Translations under genes and position numbers: made by a program | Notes under the pieces: model-generated | The model's database searches: none | What the model saw: only the letters and a program-made list of their open reading frames with translations | What the model was told of the DNA's origin: nothing | Assembly: GCF_024806495.1 (NCBI RefSeq) | Contig: NZ_JANUFF010000005.1 | Span: 248,001 to 312,000, forward strand | Source: Chryseobacterium sp. JUb7 | GTDB lineage: Bacteria; Bacteroidota; Bacteroidia; Flavobacteriales; Weeksellaceae | Direction of reading: 5' to 3' | DNA: 64,000 nt | Shown here: positions 37,946 through 46,554 of the stretch, one piece after another | How the letters are laid out: the number at the start of each line of letters is the position of its first letter | Numbering within the stretch: the first letter of the stretch is position 1

Positions 37946-38989
37946 TTATTCTGCAAATTTTGGATTAGAGATAAAATTTTTATCAGACAATGTTTTCAGA
38001 AAAGCGATGATAAATTGTTTTTCCTGCGTATTCATCGCGATTCCAATATGTCCGTTTTGTTTTAATTGCGGATCAAGATTCGGATTATCTTCTACATTAT
38101 CCGAATAGAAATTAAGCACGGCTTCCAAAGTATAAAATCTTCCATCGTGCATATAAGGTGCTGTGTATTCTACATTTCTTAAAGTCGGGACCCGAAATTT
38201 CATCCAGTCGTTTTGGTCAAGCGTCACCCGATACCTTCCGGCATCTTTAAATTGTGTGTTATAATACATTCCTGTATTTCTGAAACTCTCATCCGTAAAC
38301 AATGCTCCGCTGTGGCAGGAAGAACACTTCTGTTGAAATAAATTCATTCCTTGAGCTTCATCCGATAAAAAATTTTCTTTTCCCAGTTTCACCCGGTCAT
38401 ATTTAGAATCTGCAGAAATCATTGTTATCATAAATTGAGATAAAGCTTTCAAAACTCTTTCACCTGTAATATTTTCATCTCCGTAAGCTTCTTTGAATAA
38501 TTTTTTATATTTCGAATCTGAACTTAATTTTGAAATCACCTCGGGCATTGAACTGTCCATTTCATCTTCATTAGTTATCGGAATTATTGGCTGTTCATTT
38601 AGATTATGGATCACTCCGTCCCACATGTATCGTTTTAGAAAAGCCATATTCTGAATGGGCGGAGCATTCCTTATTCCTATTCTGTCATCAACGCCATGGC
38701 TCACTGTATGACCGTGATGGGTAAATGCATTTTCCTGAATATGACAGAAACCGCAGGAAATAGTATTATTTCGCGAAAGCCTTCCTTCATAGAATAATTT
38801 TCTCCCCAGTTCTACTCCATTTTTTGTAATCGGATTTCCTGATGTATCAAAAGTCATTTCCGGAAAGTACGATGGAAACGACAAATTGTAAATCTCATCT
38901 TTTTCCAGCGGCTCTATCACCTCATCGGAACATGATACAAAACTTAGAAAAGAAAAAAGAAGCACCCCTGTCTTAAATATTTTAATCAT
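37946..38989 (-). CDS. mbnH: MbnH-like diheme enzyme (cytochrome c peroxidase/MauG superfamily)
   Basis: I use ATG 38989 (347 residues); ATG 38998 is possible. A lipobox FVSC precedes the mature protein. Two haem c sites are visible, CGFCH at about residue 79 and CSSCH at about 222, each followed by the conserved segments of diheme peroxidases (GRKLFYEGRLSRNNTISC and RVPTLRNVEYTAPYMHDGRF). In methanotrophs MbnH oxidises a Trp of MbnP to kynurenine. The partner gene lies directly upstream and overlaps, which supports this subtype over a plain peroxidase. Confidence 0.8.
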   Translation of the reverse strand: MIKIFKTGVLLFSFLSFVSCSDEVIEPLEKDEIYNLSFPSYFPEMTFDTSGNPITKNGVELGRKLFYEGRLSRNNTISCGFCHIQENAFTHHGHTVSHGVDDRIGIRNAPPIQNMAFLKRYMWDGVIHNLNEQPIIPITNEDEMDSSMPEVISKLSSDSKYKKLFKEAYGDENITGERVLKALSQFMITMISADSKYDRVKLGKENFLSDEAQGMNLFQQKCSSCHSGALFTDESFRNTGMYYNTQFKDAGRYRVTLDQNDWMKFRVPTLRNVEYTAPYMHDGRFYTLEAVLNFYSDNVEDNPNLDPQLKQNGHIGIAMNTQEKQFIIAFLKTLSDKNFISNPKFAE

Positions 38990-39809
38990 TGTGAACATGG
39001 TCTACTTTAAACATTTTCGTTAAATTATTCGTAACACTCACCAAATGCTGACCTGATCCCATCATCATGTCATTGGCAGAGGTCAAACTAAGTGGATTTT
39101 CTCCACTCAAATACTGATTGAGATCTGCTAAAATATGGATGGAAGGAGTAATTGTGCCTGTCACTCTTGCTGTAGTCGGAAGACTCAAGGTCACTTCACG
39201 GTAAAGATCCGGCGTTCCGTTAGCCGTTACATTCCCCATGTTTCCGGTATGATTCATAAATTCTGTGCCTTGAGAATTTGTGCCGTATTTCCCTTCCAGT
39301 TTTACAAAAACATAACCAGCGGCCCAAGACCATGACATTCCTTTAATTTTAGCTTTATTCCAGAATTCTGCCTGTCCGTCCTGTCCCAGCAGATAAGCAT
39401 TCTGACTGATTCCTAAGCCGAATTTCACTTTTTTATAATTGTTTTTTGGGATCTCATTGAGATTAACATAAACTATTCCCGCAGCTGCATCAGCCTGGTC
39501 GATAATGAAAGCGCCTTTATCCGGATTATTTTCATTGTATTTGAACTCATTTCCGTTTTCATCAATCAAACTGATGTTGCTGATCACATATTTTAATGCA
39601 GAGAACTGATGTTTTTGCCCTTGTGAAGAAGTTTGGGTCGTTTGATTTAAAACAATATCTCCAAGATTATTAAACCCATTTTCGAATTTAAGCTGAATAT
39701 TCCCGGTTGTTTCTGTTGATGAATCGTCTTCATCATTATTTCGACAAGAAACAAAAGTGAAAAAAGTAAAGGCAATAAGGCATAATGATAAAAATTTAAA
39801 CATTTTCAT
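38982..39809 (-). CDS. mbnP: MbnP-like lipoprotein, probable copper-binding partner of MbnH
   Basis: I use ATG 39809 (275 residues, MKMFKFLSLCLIAF), which gives a lipobox FTFVSC with Cys22. The mature domain matches the MbnP family: QLKFENGFNN, HQFSALKYVISNI, and GMSWSWAAGYVFVKLEG with Trp160 and Trp162, candidate sites for oxidation to kynurenine. The C-terminal GQHLVSVTNN and HVHND segments add His residues. In the known system the modified protein binds copper. The gene overlaps the MbnH-like gene, so the two are coupled. Confidence 0.82.
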   Translation of the reverse strand: MKMFKFLSLCLIAFTFFTFVSCRNNDEDDSSTETTGNIQLKFENGFNNLGDIVLNQTTQTSSQGQKHQFSALKYVISNISLIDENGNEFKYNENNPDKGAFIIDQADAAAGIVYVNLNEIPKNNYKKVKFGLGISQNAYLLGQDGQAEFWNKAKIKGMSWSWAAGYVFVKLEGKYGTNSQGTEFMNHTGNMGNVTANGTPDLYREVTLSLPTTARVTGTITPSIHILADLNQYLSGENPLSLTSANDMMMGSGQHLVSVTNNLTKMFKVDHVHND

Positions 39810-39850
39810 TGTAGATTTTTTAAGTTGAATTTTATAAATAGAAATGATTA

Positions 39851-40032
39851 TTGAATGGTTGAACATTCAATTTTTTTAAACTGCAAAAATTTGCACAGCA
39901 TCAGTAATTCTCTTTATTATTCGGAGAGAATCTAAGCGGAGCTTTTAAAAGTTATTACGTGAAATTTTTTGCCAAGATCCCTATGGAATGATAACTACAC
40001 GTTTATTTTAAAACAGATGCAAAACTTTTGCA
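39851..40032. promoter_or_regulatory. Cluster of palindromes upstream of the MbnP-like gene
   Basis: Three inverted repeats lie in the 250-base gap: TTGAATG-N6-CATTCAA (39851-39870), TGCAAAAATTTGCA (39882-39895) and the perfect 7-1-7 repeat TGCAAAACTTTTGCA (40018-40032). The TGCAA...TTGCA form resembles the repeats in the efflux block. They are candidate sites for a metal-responsive regulator. Confidence 0.5.
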
Positions 40033-40058
40033 GTTAAAACAAGATTTGAAAAATTTAC

Positions 40059-40427
40059 TTAGAAAACCGGTGGTCGGAAAATATTTTTTAAAAACAGAAA
40101 AGAATATGCTGTTTCATAAAGAAAACTGAAACTTGAAAAGAAAGCATTTTCTGTTGTATTGATTCCGGTAATTTCAGGAAGAACATAGATATCCAGTAAT
40201 TTTTGCCCTGAATTTTTTGTTTTATTTAAAGGAGAAGAATCGGCATCATTCGTCTTTGCAATTTGTTTGCTTACATAACATTTGCCGTTACAGTGAAGCT
40301 CGGGATTGCTTTTATTGATACACAAAACTTCGGAAATATAATCATAATTTACAGCATACTCCACCAATGGCACCAGAGGTCTGAATACCACAAATAAAGT
40401 GAGGAATATGCTGCAAATAAAGTTCAT
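40059..40427 (-). CDS. Small Cys-motif membrane-anchored protein, paralog A
   Basis: The 122-residue protein has an N-terminal hydrophobic helix, then the conserved EYAVNYDYI, a Cys (VLCINK), and CNGKCYVSKQIAK near residues 46-58. The C-terminal part is variable and ends PPVF. It is clearly related to the 120-residue protein at 42349-42711, which shares VNYDYI, C.GKC.V.K.LAK and the PP ending. Its start lies 3 bases after the SOD stop. The Cys triad could bind copper or form a disulfide. The family is known to me only as hypothetical. Confidence 0.8.
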   Translation of the reverse strand: MNFICSIFLTLFVVFRPLVPLVEYAVNYDYISEVLCINKSNPELHCNGKCYVSKQIAKTNDADSSPLNKTKNSGQKLLDIYVLPEITGINTTENAFFSSFSFLYETAYSFLFLKNIFRPPVF

Positions 40428-40430
40428 GAA

Positions 40431-41105
40431 TTATTTTTTACTGATGGCTTCTTCGTATCTTCTGCTGATTTCTTTCCAGTTGGTTACATTCCAGATGGCA
40501 GTTAAATAATCAGCTCTTTTATTCTGATATTTCAGATAATACGCATGTTCCCATACATCAATTCCGAAAATAGGAGTTCCTTTTTCTTCCACTACATCCA
40601 TCAAAGGGTTGTCCTGATTTGGTGTTGAAGACACGAACAATTTTCCGTTTTTATCCACAGAAAGCCAAGCCCAGCCAGAACCGAAACGATCTGCTCCCGC
40701 TTTGCTCATTTTTTCTTTGAACGCATCCATACTTCCAAAAGAAGAATTAATCGCTTTTGATAATTTTTCAGATGGTTTGGTATTTTTTTCAGGCGTAAGA
40801 ACTGTCCAGAATAACTCGTGATTGTAGTGACCTCCTGCATTATTTCTTACCGCTGCCGGTAGCTTTGAAACATTCGACATGATTTGAAACAGAGTCTGTT
40901 TTTCCTGCGGAGTTCCTGCAATTGCCTTATTCAGGTTGGCAACATAAGCTGCTGCATGTTTTGAATAATGGATTTCCATCGTTTGGGCATCAATATTACC
41001 TTCCAAAGCATTATAAGCATATGGTAAAGGATTTTGCTTAAACTGTGCCAACGCAAACTGCGCCGCAAATACTGCACTTAAAGCAGCAATTTTCATAATC
41101 TTCAT
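40431..41105 (-). CDS. Exported Fe/Mn superoxide dismutase, Mn-like
   Basis: The 224-residue enzyme removes superoxide. Unlike cytosolic SODs it has a signal peptide (ALSAVFAAQFALAQ), so it should act in the periplasm or outside. Metal ligands are His in MEIHYSKH, His in GGHYNHELFW, and Asp and His in DVWEHAYY. GGH in the first motif and NQDNPL in the second are the Mn-type signature. It sits among copper/redox genes and is followed 3 bases later by paralog A. Confidence 0.93.
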   Translation of the reverse strand: MKIMKIAALSAVFAAQFALAQFKQNPLPYAYNALEGNIDAQTMEIHYSKHAAAYVANLNKAIAGTPQEKQTLFQIMSNVSKLPAAVRNNAGGHYNHELFWTVLTPEKNTKPSEKLSKAINSSFGSMDAFKEKMSKAGADRFGSGWAWLSVDKNGKLFVSSTPNQDNPLMDVVEEKGTPIFGIDVWEHAYYLKYQNKRADYLTAIWNVTNWKEISRRYEEAISKK

Positions 41106-41197
41106 AACGTTTTGTTTTTTATGGTTTATATTTTGGATGGAAGTTTACGACTAAGTTGTTGATAACTTTCTTCTTCCATCATGTGGCTTCCCACCTC

Positions 41198-41878
41198 TTA
41201 TTTCAACAATTTCTTAATATCTTCTATTAAAATTTCTCTGTCAGGATGATATTTCCCTGTCAGTTTAGGAGTTTTCCCTTCAGGATCTTCATAGTTCAAT
41301 CCTGAATAATATAAAATTGGCATATTATCCTTATTATATCGGCAACGGATGTTTCCTTCTTTATCGACAAGAGCGATCATCCCGCTGTGGTTGAGGCTTT
41401 CGCTTTCATCTTCTTTATCTCCTACATAAATATTAAACTGATCTGCAATTTTCCCGATATAATCTCTGTTTCCTGTTAAAAAATGCCAGTTGGGTGATTT
41501 TGCACCAATTCCTTTGGCATGTTGTTTTAATAATTCAGGAGTATCATTTTCGGGATCTATACTGATGGATATGATTCCAAAATCAGGATTGCTGATCTCA
41601 TCTTCAATAGCTCTCATATTGGTATTCATCACCGGACAAATCGTAGGGCACCTGCTGAAGAAAAATTCCACCAGATAAACTTTCCCGAGCATATCTTTAT
41701 TGGTAATCCTCTTATTATTCTGGTCAGTCAGTTCAAAATCCGGAACTTTCATTACGGTATAGAGACTCTTTTTAAAATACCCCATTCCCACACCGATACC
41801 CAAGAAAAGCAGTGCAATAACTGCGATGGGAACAATGACTTTAGTCTTTGTATTATTGGGATTTTTATTTTTGGGCAT
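41198..41878 (-). CDS. SCO1/SenC family protein
   Basis: The 226-residue protein has one N-terminal membrane helix (about 12-32) and a thioredoxin-fold domain. The copper-binding CxxxC is seen in SRCPTICPVMN, with the distal His in LNHSGMIALVD. SCO proteins deliver copper to the CuA site of cytochrome oxidase or act as periplasmic thiol-disulfide enzymes. Its start overlaps the YHS gene by 14 bases. Confidence 0.93.
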   Translation of the reverse strand: MPKNKNPNNTKTKVIVPIAVIALLFLGIGVGMGYFKKSLYTVMKVPDFELTDQNNKRITNKDMLGKVYLVEFFFSRCPTICPVMNTNMRAIEDEISNPDFGIISISIDPENDTPELLKQHAKGIGAKSPNWHFLTGNRDYIGKIADQFNIYVGDKEDESESLNHSGMIALVDKEGNIRCRYNKDNMPILYYSGLNYEDPEGKTPKLTGKYHPDREILIEDIKKLLK

Positions 41879-42140
41879 ATTTCTCAGGATTTTTCTTGAA
41901 CTCGTCTTTACAGTAAGTACTGCAAAAACCGTACGTTTTATTTTTATAGACTGCCGTATCTTTCATATCGGGTTCAGTTGGCATATGACAAATCGGATCT
42001 GTCGCGTTGGCAAATTTCACTTTCTGGGCATTTGATTTTCCAGAAGTATTTGTTTTTTTATGCTTTACTTTAGGTGTTTCCTGGGCACAAGCCATTAAGG
42101 ATACCGACAATAATGCCGTTAAAAGAATTTTTGATTTCAT
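41865..42140 (-). CDS. YHS-domain lipoprotein
   Basis: The 91-residue product has a lipobox SLMAC (Cys18), a short basic linker, and a YHS domain (about 45-88) with DPICHMPTEP, YGFCSTYCKDEF and a final KNPEKY. The Cys residues fit metal binding, as seen in copper-related YHS proteins. It overlaps SCO1, so a joint role in periplasmic copper handling is likely. Confidence 0.85.
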   Translation of the reverse strand: MKSKILLTALLSVSLMACAQETPKVKHKKTNTSGKSNAQKVKFANATDPICHMPTEPDMKDTAVYKNKTYGFCSTYCKDEFKKNPEKYAQK

Positions 42141-42214
42141 TTTAATTAAAATTGAAATTAATAATAGTAGTGAATGAAGCTGATTGGTTTTTAAACTGGA
42201 ATTTAATATTATTT

Positions 42215-42340
42215 TAAAAACACCAGGCTCACAAAGTTTCTTTTCAAAAACTTCATACTTATACGCTCACAAGGGCGTTACGCTAAGCAATTGACCGCTA
42301 AGTTTATTTAATATTAAATTCGACTAAACATCCAGTTTAA
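42215..42340. repeat. Possible degenerate copy of the intergenic repeat
   Basis: Noncoding DNA with CTCACAAAG, CACAAGGGCGTTACGC and CCGCTAAG words. It loosely resembles the repeat regions near 36.8 kb and 51.0 kb. The resemblance is by eye only. Confidence 0.3.
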
Positions 42341-42348
42341 AATATGAT

Positions 42349-42711
42349 TTAAGCTAAAGGAGGATGAAATATTCGGGAAAAATATTCTGAAGTGTGAAAA
42401 TTAATATCATCCGAATTTGGATTTTTTACAGGAATATCAGATTGATGTCTCCCTGAAAAAGAAAGAATTTCATTGGAAAGAAAAACATCCAGTCCCGCAA
42501 TTTTTATATTTTGGTTATTGTTGGATTGTTTTTCTGTTTTTGCCAGTTCTTTCTCAACAAAACATTTCCCTTTACAAGTCGATTGAGGAACATTTCTATT
42601 TTCACAAAGATTTTTCACGATGTAATCATAGTTAACTGCATAGTTAATCAATGGCAAAACCGGGCGTAATGCAATCGTAAAAATAACGAATATGGAAATG
42701 AAAAATTTCAA
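42349..42711 (-). CDS. Small Cys-motif membrane-anchored protein, paralog B
   Basis: The 120-residue protein begins at TTG 42711, as no in-frame ATG lies nearby. It has an N-terminal helix (FFISIFVIFTIALRPVLPLI), then NYAVNYDYIV, a Cys, and CKGKCFVEKELAKTE near residues 47-61, and ends RIFHPPLA. It is related to paralog A over its whole length apart from the variable region at about 62-105. It is the first gene upstream of the YHS-SCO1-SOD run, 208 bases before the YHS gene. Confidence 0.78.
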   Translation of the reverse strand: MKFFISIFVIFTIALRPVLPLINYAVNYDYIVKNLCENRNVPQSTCKGKCFVEKELAKTEKQSNNNQNIKIAGLDVFLSNEILSFSGRHQSDIPVKNPNSDDINFHTSEYFSRIFHPPLA

Positions 42712-42713
42712 TT

Positions 42714-42735
42714 GTACTTCTGTTGTACAAATATA
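42714..42735 (-). promoter_or_regulatory. Promoter element with overlapping inverted repeat before paralog B
   Basis: Minus-strand TATATTTG (42728-42735) fits the -7 element. TTGTAC and GTACAA, separated by 7 bases, cover 42712-42730 and overlap both it and the predicted start of transcription. This is the layout of a repressor site. Confidence 0.5.
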
Positions 42736-42821
42736 CTACTGAATTTTGTTTTTATGAGGGATTTATGATGAAAGTCAGTTTTTAGTGGATGGGTTTTTGT
42801 TAATTGTGATGAGTTTTAATG

Positions 42822-42863
42822 AAAAAAATCCTTGTCAAGGTTTAGAACCTTGACAAGGATTTA
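42822..42863 (-). terminator. Terminator of the metal efflux operon
   Basis: A 16-bp perfect stem (AATCCTTGTCAAGGTT with its complement) around a 3-base loop, followed on the minus strand by seven T. It lies 38 bases past the ATPase stop. Confidence 0.93.
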
Positions 42864-42899
42864 TAAAATACATTGCTTAAATATTTTATACTGTCCTCA

Positions 42900-44852
42900 T
42901 TAAAACTTCATGCGTTGAATTCTCACAGCATTTAAAATAGCGAGCAAAGCCACTCCTACATCTGCGAAAACAGCCTCCCACATGGTTGCCAAGCCTCCGG
43001 CTCCAAGGGCGAGAACAATCGCTTTGATCGCAAAAGCTAAAATAATATTTTGCCAGACAATTTTTTTAGTCTGTTTTCCGATATTGATCGCCATTGGAAT
43101 TTTACTGGGCATATCATCCTGAATGACGACATCCGCAGTTTCAATCGTAGCATCACTTCCGAGTCCTCCCATTGCAATTCCGACATCACTTAAAGCGACT
43201 ACAGGAGCGTCATTTACCCCATCTCCGATAAAAGCTACCGTTTGATTTTTGGCTTTAATTTCTTTGACTTTATTTACTTTATCTTCTGGAAGCAAGTCTC
43301 CGTAAGCATTTTCGATTCTCAAACTGTCAGCAACATATTGAACAACGGATGTTTTATCACCACTCAACATTGTGGTTTTTACATTTAATGATTTTAATTT
43401 ATTGATGGTTAATTGCGCATCAGCTTTAATTGAATCTGCAATAGTCAAATAACCGACAAATTTTTTCTCGTAAGCAACAGCAATTAAAGTATAGACAATT
43501 TTTTCAGGCTTGAGATCGTAATTGATGTTAAATTTATCCATCAATTTAAAATTCCCGACTAACAATTCCTTTCCGTTAATGGTTGCGCTTAAACCATGTC
43601 CGGCAATTTCTTCCACATTTTCCAATTGGACAGAATGGTCGACTTCTCCAACATATTCGTGGATTGCGGTGGCAACAGGATGTGAACTTTTACTTTCTAA
43701 AGCATTGATAAGTTTTAAAATTTCATCTTTATTAAATTCATTATTAAAATCAACTTCCTGTACTTTGAAAACACCTTCTGTCATCGTTCCGGTCTTATCC
43801 ATCACTACGTTTTGAACATTCGCCAAAGCATCAAGAAAATTACTCCCTTTAAATAAAATTCCGTTTCGGCTTCCTGCTCCGATTCCTCCGAAATATCCCA
43901 AAGGAATTGAAATTACCAACGCACAAGGACATGAAATCACCAAGAATACCAATGCTCTGTACAGCCATGTTCTGAACTGATAATCATCAACAAACAAATA
44001 GGGCAACAATGTAATTCCAATAGCCAGAAAAACGACAATTGGCGTGTAAATTTTTGCAAATTTTCTGATAAATAATTCCGTCGGTGCTTTTTGAGCCGTT
44101 GCATTTTGAACCAATTCTAAAATTTTGCTCAACTTACTGTCTTTGTACGCCGTGGTAACTTTCACCTGACTGACGGTATTCAAGTTGATCATTCCTGCTA
44201 AAACGGTTTCGCCTTTTGTTTTGGTATCGGGCTTACTTTCCCCTGTTAAAGCTGATGTATTGAATGAAGCTGTTTGTGATAATAACTCTCCATCCAGGCC
44301 AAGCTTTTCCCCCGATTTTAACTGAATAATTTCTCCGATATTTACTTTTTCAGCTTTTACAGTTTGTGGTTTTCCGTCTTTTAAAATAGTTACCTCATCG
44401 GGACGCTGGTCGAGTAAAGATTTGATGTTGCTTTTTGCTCTCGTCACCGCCATAGCCTGGAAAACTTCACCTACAGAATAGAAAAGCATCACCGCAACAC
44501 CTTCCGGATATTCTCCGATAGCAAAAGCCCCGACTGTCGCGATTCCCATCAAGAAAAATTCAGAGAAAACATCGCCGTTTGTAATGCTTTCATAAGCTTC
44601 TTTTAGAACAGGCAATCCAACCGGAATATAAGCAATTAGATACCAGACTAAGCGAATCCAGCCAGTAAACCAAGCGGGTTTTATATAATTATCTAAAGCA
44701 ATTCCTATTAACAATAACGCAAAAGAACCTATCGCAGGAAGAAACATCTGAAACGTTGATTTGTCTCCCGTGTCATGCGAATGGTCGTGGTCGTGACCTT
44801 CATGACTGTGATTGTGTTCTTTTTTAGGTTTTGTACTGCAGCATTCTTCCAT
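42900..44852 (-). CDS. P1B-type heavy-metal ATPase (Zn/Cd/Co/Pb group)
   Basis: The 650-residue pump uses ATP to export divalent metal ions from the cytosol. No HMA domain is present; the N-terminus is instead a His-rich tail (HNHSHEGHDHDHSHD, about 13-27) after a Cys pair. Motifs in order: TGES, the membrane metal site SCPCALVISIP, the phosphorylation site DKTGTMTEG, the SSHPVA nucleotide site, and GDGVNDAP. The CPC motif with a His-rich tail suits Zn, Cd or Co rather than Cu(I). It is the last gene of the block, 45 bases after the Fur-like gene. Confidence 0.93.
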   Translation of the reverse strand: MEECCSTKPKKEHNHSHEGHDHDHSHDTGDKSTFQMFLPAIGSFALLLIGIALDNYIKPAWFTGWIRLVWYLIAYIPVGLPVLKEAYESITNGDVFSEFFLMGIATVGAFAIGEYPEGVAVMLFYSVGEVFQAMAVTRAKSNIKSLLDQRPDEVTILKDGKPQTVKAEKVNIGEIIQLKSGEKLGLDGELLSQTASFNTSALTGESKPDTKTKGETVLAGMINLNTVSQVKVTTAYKDSKLSKILELVQNATAQKAPTELFIRKFAKIYTPIVVFLAIGITLLPYLFVDDYQFRTWLYRALVFLVISCPCALVISIPLGYFGGIGAGSRNGILFKGSNFLDALANVQNVVMDKTGTMTEGVFKVQEVDFNNEFNKDEILKLINALESKSSHPVATAIHEYVGEVDHSVQLENVEEIAGHGLSATINGKELLVGNFKLMDKFNINYDLKPEKIVYTLIAVAYEKKFVGYLTIADSIKADAQLTINKLKSLNVKTTMLSGDKTSVVQYVADSLRIENAYGDLLPEDKVNKVKEIKAKNQTVAFIGDGVNDAPVVALSDVGIAMGGLGSDATIETADVVIQDDMPSKIPMAINIGKQTKKIVWQNIILAFAIKAIVLALGAGGLATMWEAVFADVGVALLAILNAVRIQRMKF

Positions 44853-44890
44853 AACTGAATAATTTTAATCAAATTTAGTTTTAAACTTAA

Positions 44891-44905
44891 TGCAATACTA
44901 TTGCA
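44891..44905. promoter_or_regulatory. 7-1-7 inverted repeat, candidate Fur-family operator
   Basis: TGCAATACTATTGCA is a perfect repeat with 7-base arms and a single central base, the usual geometry of Fur-family sites. It overlaps the last codons of the Fur-like gene and lies 39 bases before the ATPase start. Confidence 0.6.
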
Positions 44906-45317
44906 AACTTTCGAGGCAGTTTTCACAGATTCCTTTGGCAAAAAGTCTTATTTCATCAATCCGGAAATTCGTCTGAATGTTTTCAGGAAAAGAAATGTCT
45001 TCTTTGCAGGTCGTCTGTTTACAGATTTTACAGTAGAAATGAAGATGCCAGTCTTTGTGTGTATTTTCATCACAGCCGTCATGACAAAGTTTATATTTTG
45101 TCGTTGTATTTTCCTGAATACTGTGAACAATTCCTTTTTCTTCAAACGTTTTCAGGGTTCTGTAAATCGTAGTTCTGTCAGCATTTTCAAAATAATTCTC
45201 AATTTCGGACAGTGACAAAGCCGCTTCCTGAGAACTCAAAAAATCATAAACCAGAATCCTCATGCTTGTAGGCTTTGTATTTTTATCTATTAATTTATTT
45301 TCGATATCTTTTTTCAT
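44898..45317 (-). CDS. Fur-family metal-responsive regulator
   Basis: The 139-residue protein has a winged helix (about 10-85, with TTIYRTLKTFEEKGIVHSI) and a dimerisation/metal domain. HKDWHLHFYCKICKQTTC and the later CENC supply two Cys pairs, the structural zinc site of this family, and His residues for the sensing site. As it lies inside an efflux operon it probably senses excess Zn, Co, Ni or a similar ion instead of iron, by inference. It is 12 bases after the czcB-like gene. Confidence 0.92.
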   Translation of the reverse strand: MKKDIENKLIDKNTKPTSMRILVYDFLSSQEAALSLSEIENYFENADRTTIYRTLKTFEEKGIVHSIQENTTTKYKLCHDGCDENTHKDWHLHFYCKICKQTTCKEDISFPENIQTNFRIDEIRLFAKGICENCLESLQ

Positions 45318-45329
45318 GATGTTGGTCTC

Positions 45330-46553
45330 TTAATGTTCGTGCTCTCCTGAATTGGTCAGTTTTGCGTTAATAAAAAATGCTCCTTTTGCGGCAATTTTCG
45401 CTCCTTCCGGAATAAACTTCACTGGTGTAATGGCCGTGTACCCCATTTCTGAAGTTCCTTTTACCACTTCCACTCTCTCAAAGTTAACGGTTTTTCCGTT
45501 GTGCTTTTCCTGAGATTTTTCATCTTTATGCTCTTCCGTTTTTTGAGCGGTAACAAGAAAAATATAATCTTTTCCGTCTGAGCTGGTGATGGCCGTATTC
45601 GGAACTGCAGGCATTAGTTTATTATTTAAACTCACAACAGCCGTGGCATTCATTCCGTCGATTAAGCCGCTTTTGTTTCCTTTTACCTTACAGTGAATCG
45701 GAATTGTTTTACTTTGATTTTCAAAAGCCGTTCCGATGCTGTAGACCTCAGCGTCATATTCTTCCACAGGGCTATTCGTCAGTGTAAAATGAATTTTCTG
45801 TCCTACTTTTATCGATGGTAAATCTTTCTCAAAAACCTGTAAATCGAGATGTAAAGAACTGTTATCAACAATTTCTGCAACAGGAGATGAAACATCGATA
45901 TAACTTCCGATTTGCAACAAAATATTACTGATCGTCCCACTGATTGGTGCGGTTACCACAAGTCCTGATTTTAAATTTGAATTCGAAACACTTCCGGGGC
46001 TGATTCCCATCATCTGGATCTGTCTTTGAAGAGAAGCCCTTTTTGTTCTTAATGTTTTTAATTCTGCTTCTGCATTTTGTAGATTTTTTTTTGCCCCGGC
46101 ATCATTATCGAAAAGTTCTTTTTGTCTTCTGTATTCCTGTTCGGCAAAAGTTATCCGGCTTCCTGTCGTCAGATAATCTTCCTGCAACTGAATAAACTCC
46201 GGATTGGCAATTGTCGCAATCACCTGACCTTTTTTTACATAATCTCCAACCTGCACATTTAATGTTTTGATAACCCCGCCATACAGAGAAGTAGCATTTG
46301 CTTTATTGTTATTGGGTACACTCAGCGCTCCGTTGGCTTTGATAATGGCTGTCAGTTCCTTCATTTCAATTTGTCCGAGTGTTACCCCTACAGTGTTCAT
46401 CTGCTCTTCTGTCAATGAAGCAATGGTCTCATTTTCATTTTCGGAATGTTCTTCAGTTTTCTCCTTTGTTTCTTCCGCCTTTTCATTTTTATTACAACTA
46501 AAAAGAACAATTGACAAAAGAATAAGGATGATGATATTTAATTTTAACTTCAT
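45330..46553 (-). CDS. czcB: CzcB-like RND efflux adaptor lipoprotein
   Basis: The 407-residue periplasmic adaptor has the lipobox VLFSC (Cys20), an acidic stretch, and the biotinyl-lipoyl-like halves around a helical hairpin (about 65-190, with GDYVKKGQVIATIANPEF). Beta-barrel and membrane-proximal domains follow. Several His near the C-terminus (TEEHKDEKSQEKHNG and a final HEH) may bind metal. It follows the pump gene by one base, so both are in one operon. Confidence 0.92.
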   Translation of the reverse strand: MKLKLNIIILILLSIVLFSCNKNEKAEETKEKTEEHSENENETIASLTEEQMNTVGVTLGQIEMKELTAIIKANGALSVPNNNKANATSLYGGVIKTLNVQVGDYVKKGQVIATIANPEFIQLQEDYLTTGSRITFAEQEYRRQKELFDNDAGAKKNLQNAEAELKTLRTKRASLQRQIQMMGISPGSVSNSNLKSGLVVTAPISGTISNILLQIGSYIDVSSPVAEIVDNSSLHLDLQVFEKDLPSIKVGQKIHFTLTNSPVEEYDAEVYSIGTAFENQSKTIPIHCKVKGNKSGLIDGMNATAVVSLNNKLMPAVPNTAITSSDGKDYIFLVTAQKTEEHKDEKSQEKHNGKTVNFERVEVVKGTSEMGYTAITPVKFIPEGAKIAAKGAFFINAKLTNSGEHEH

Positions 46554-46554
46554 T

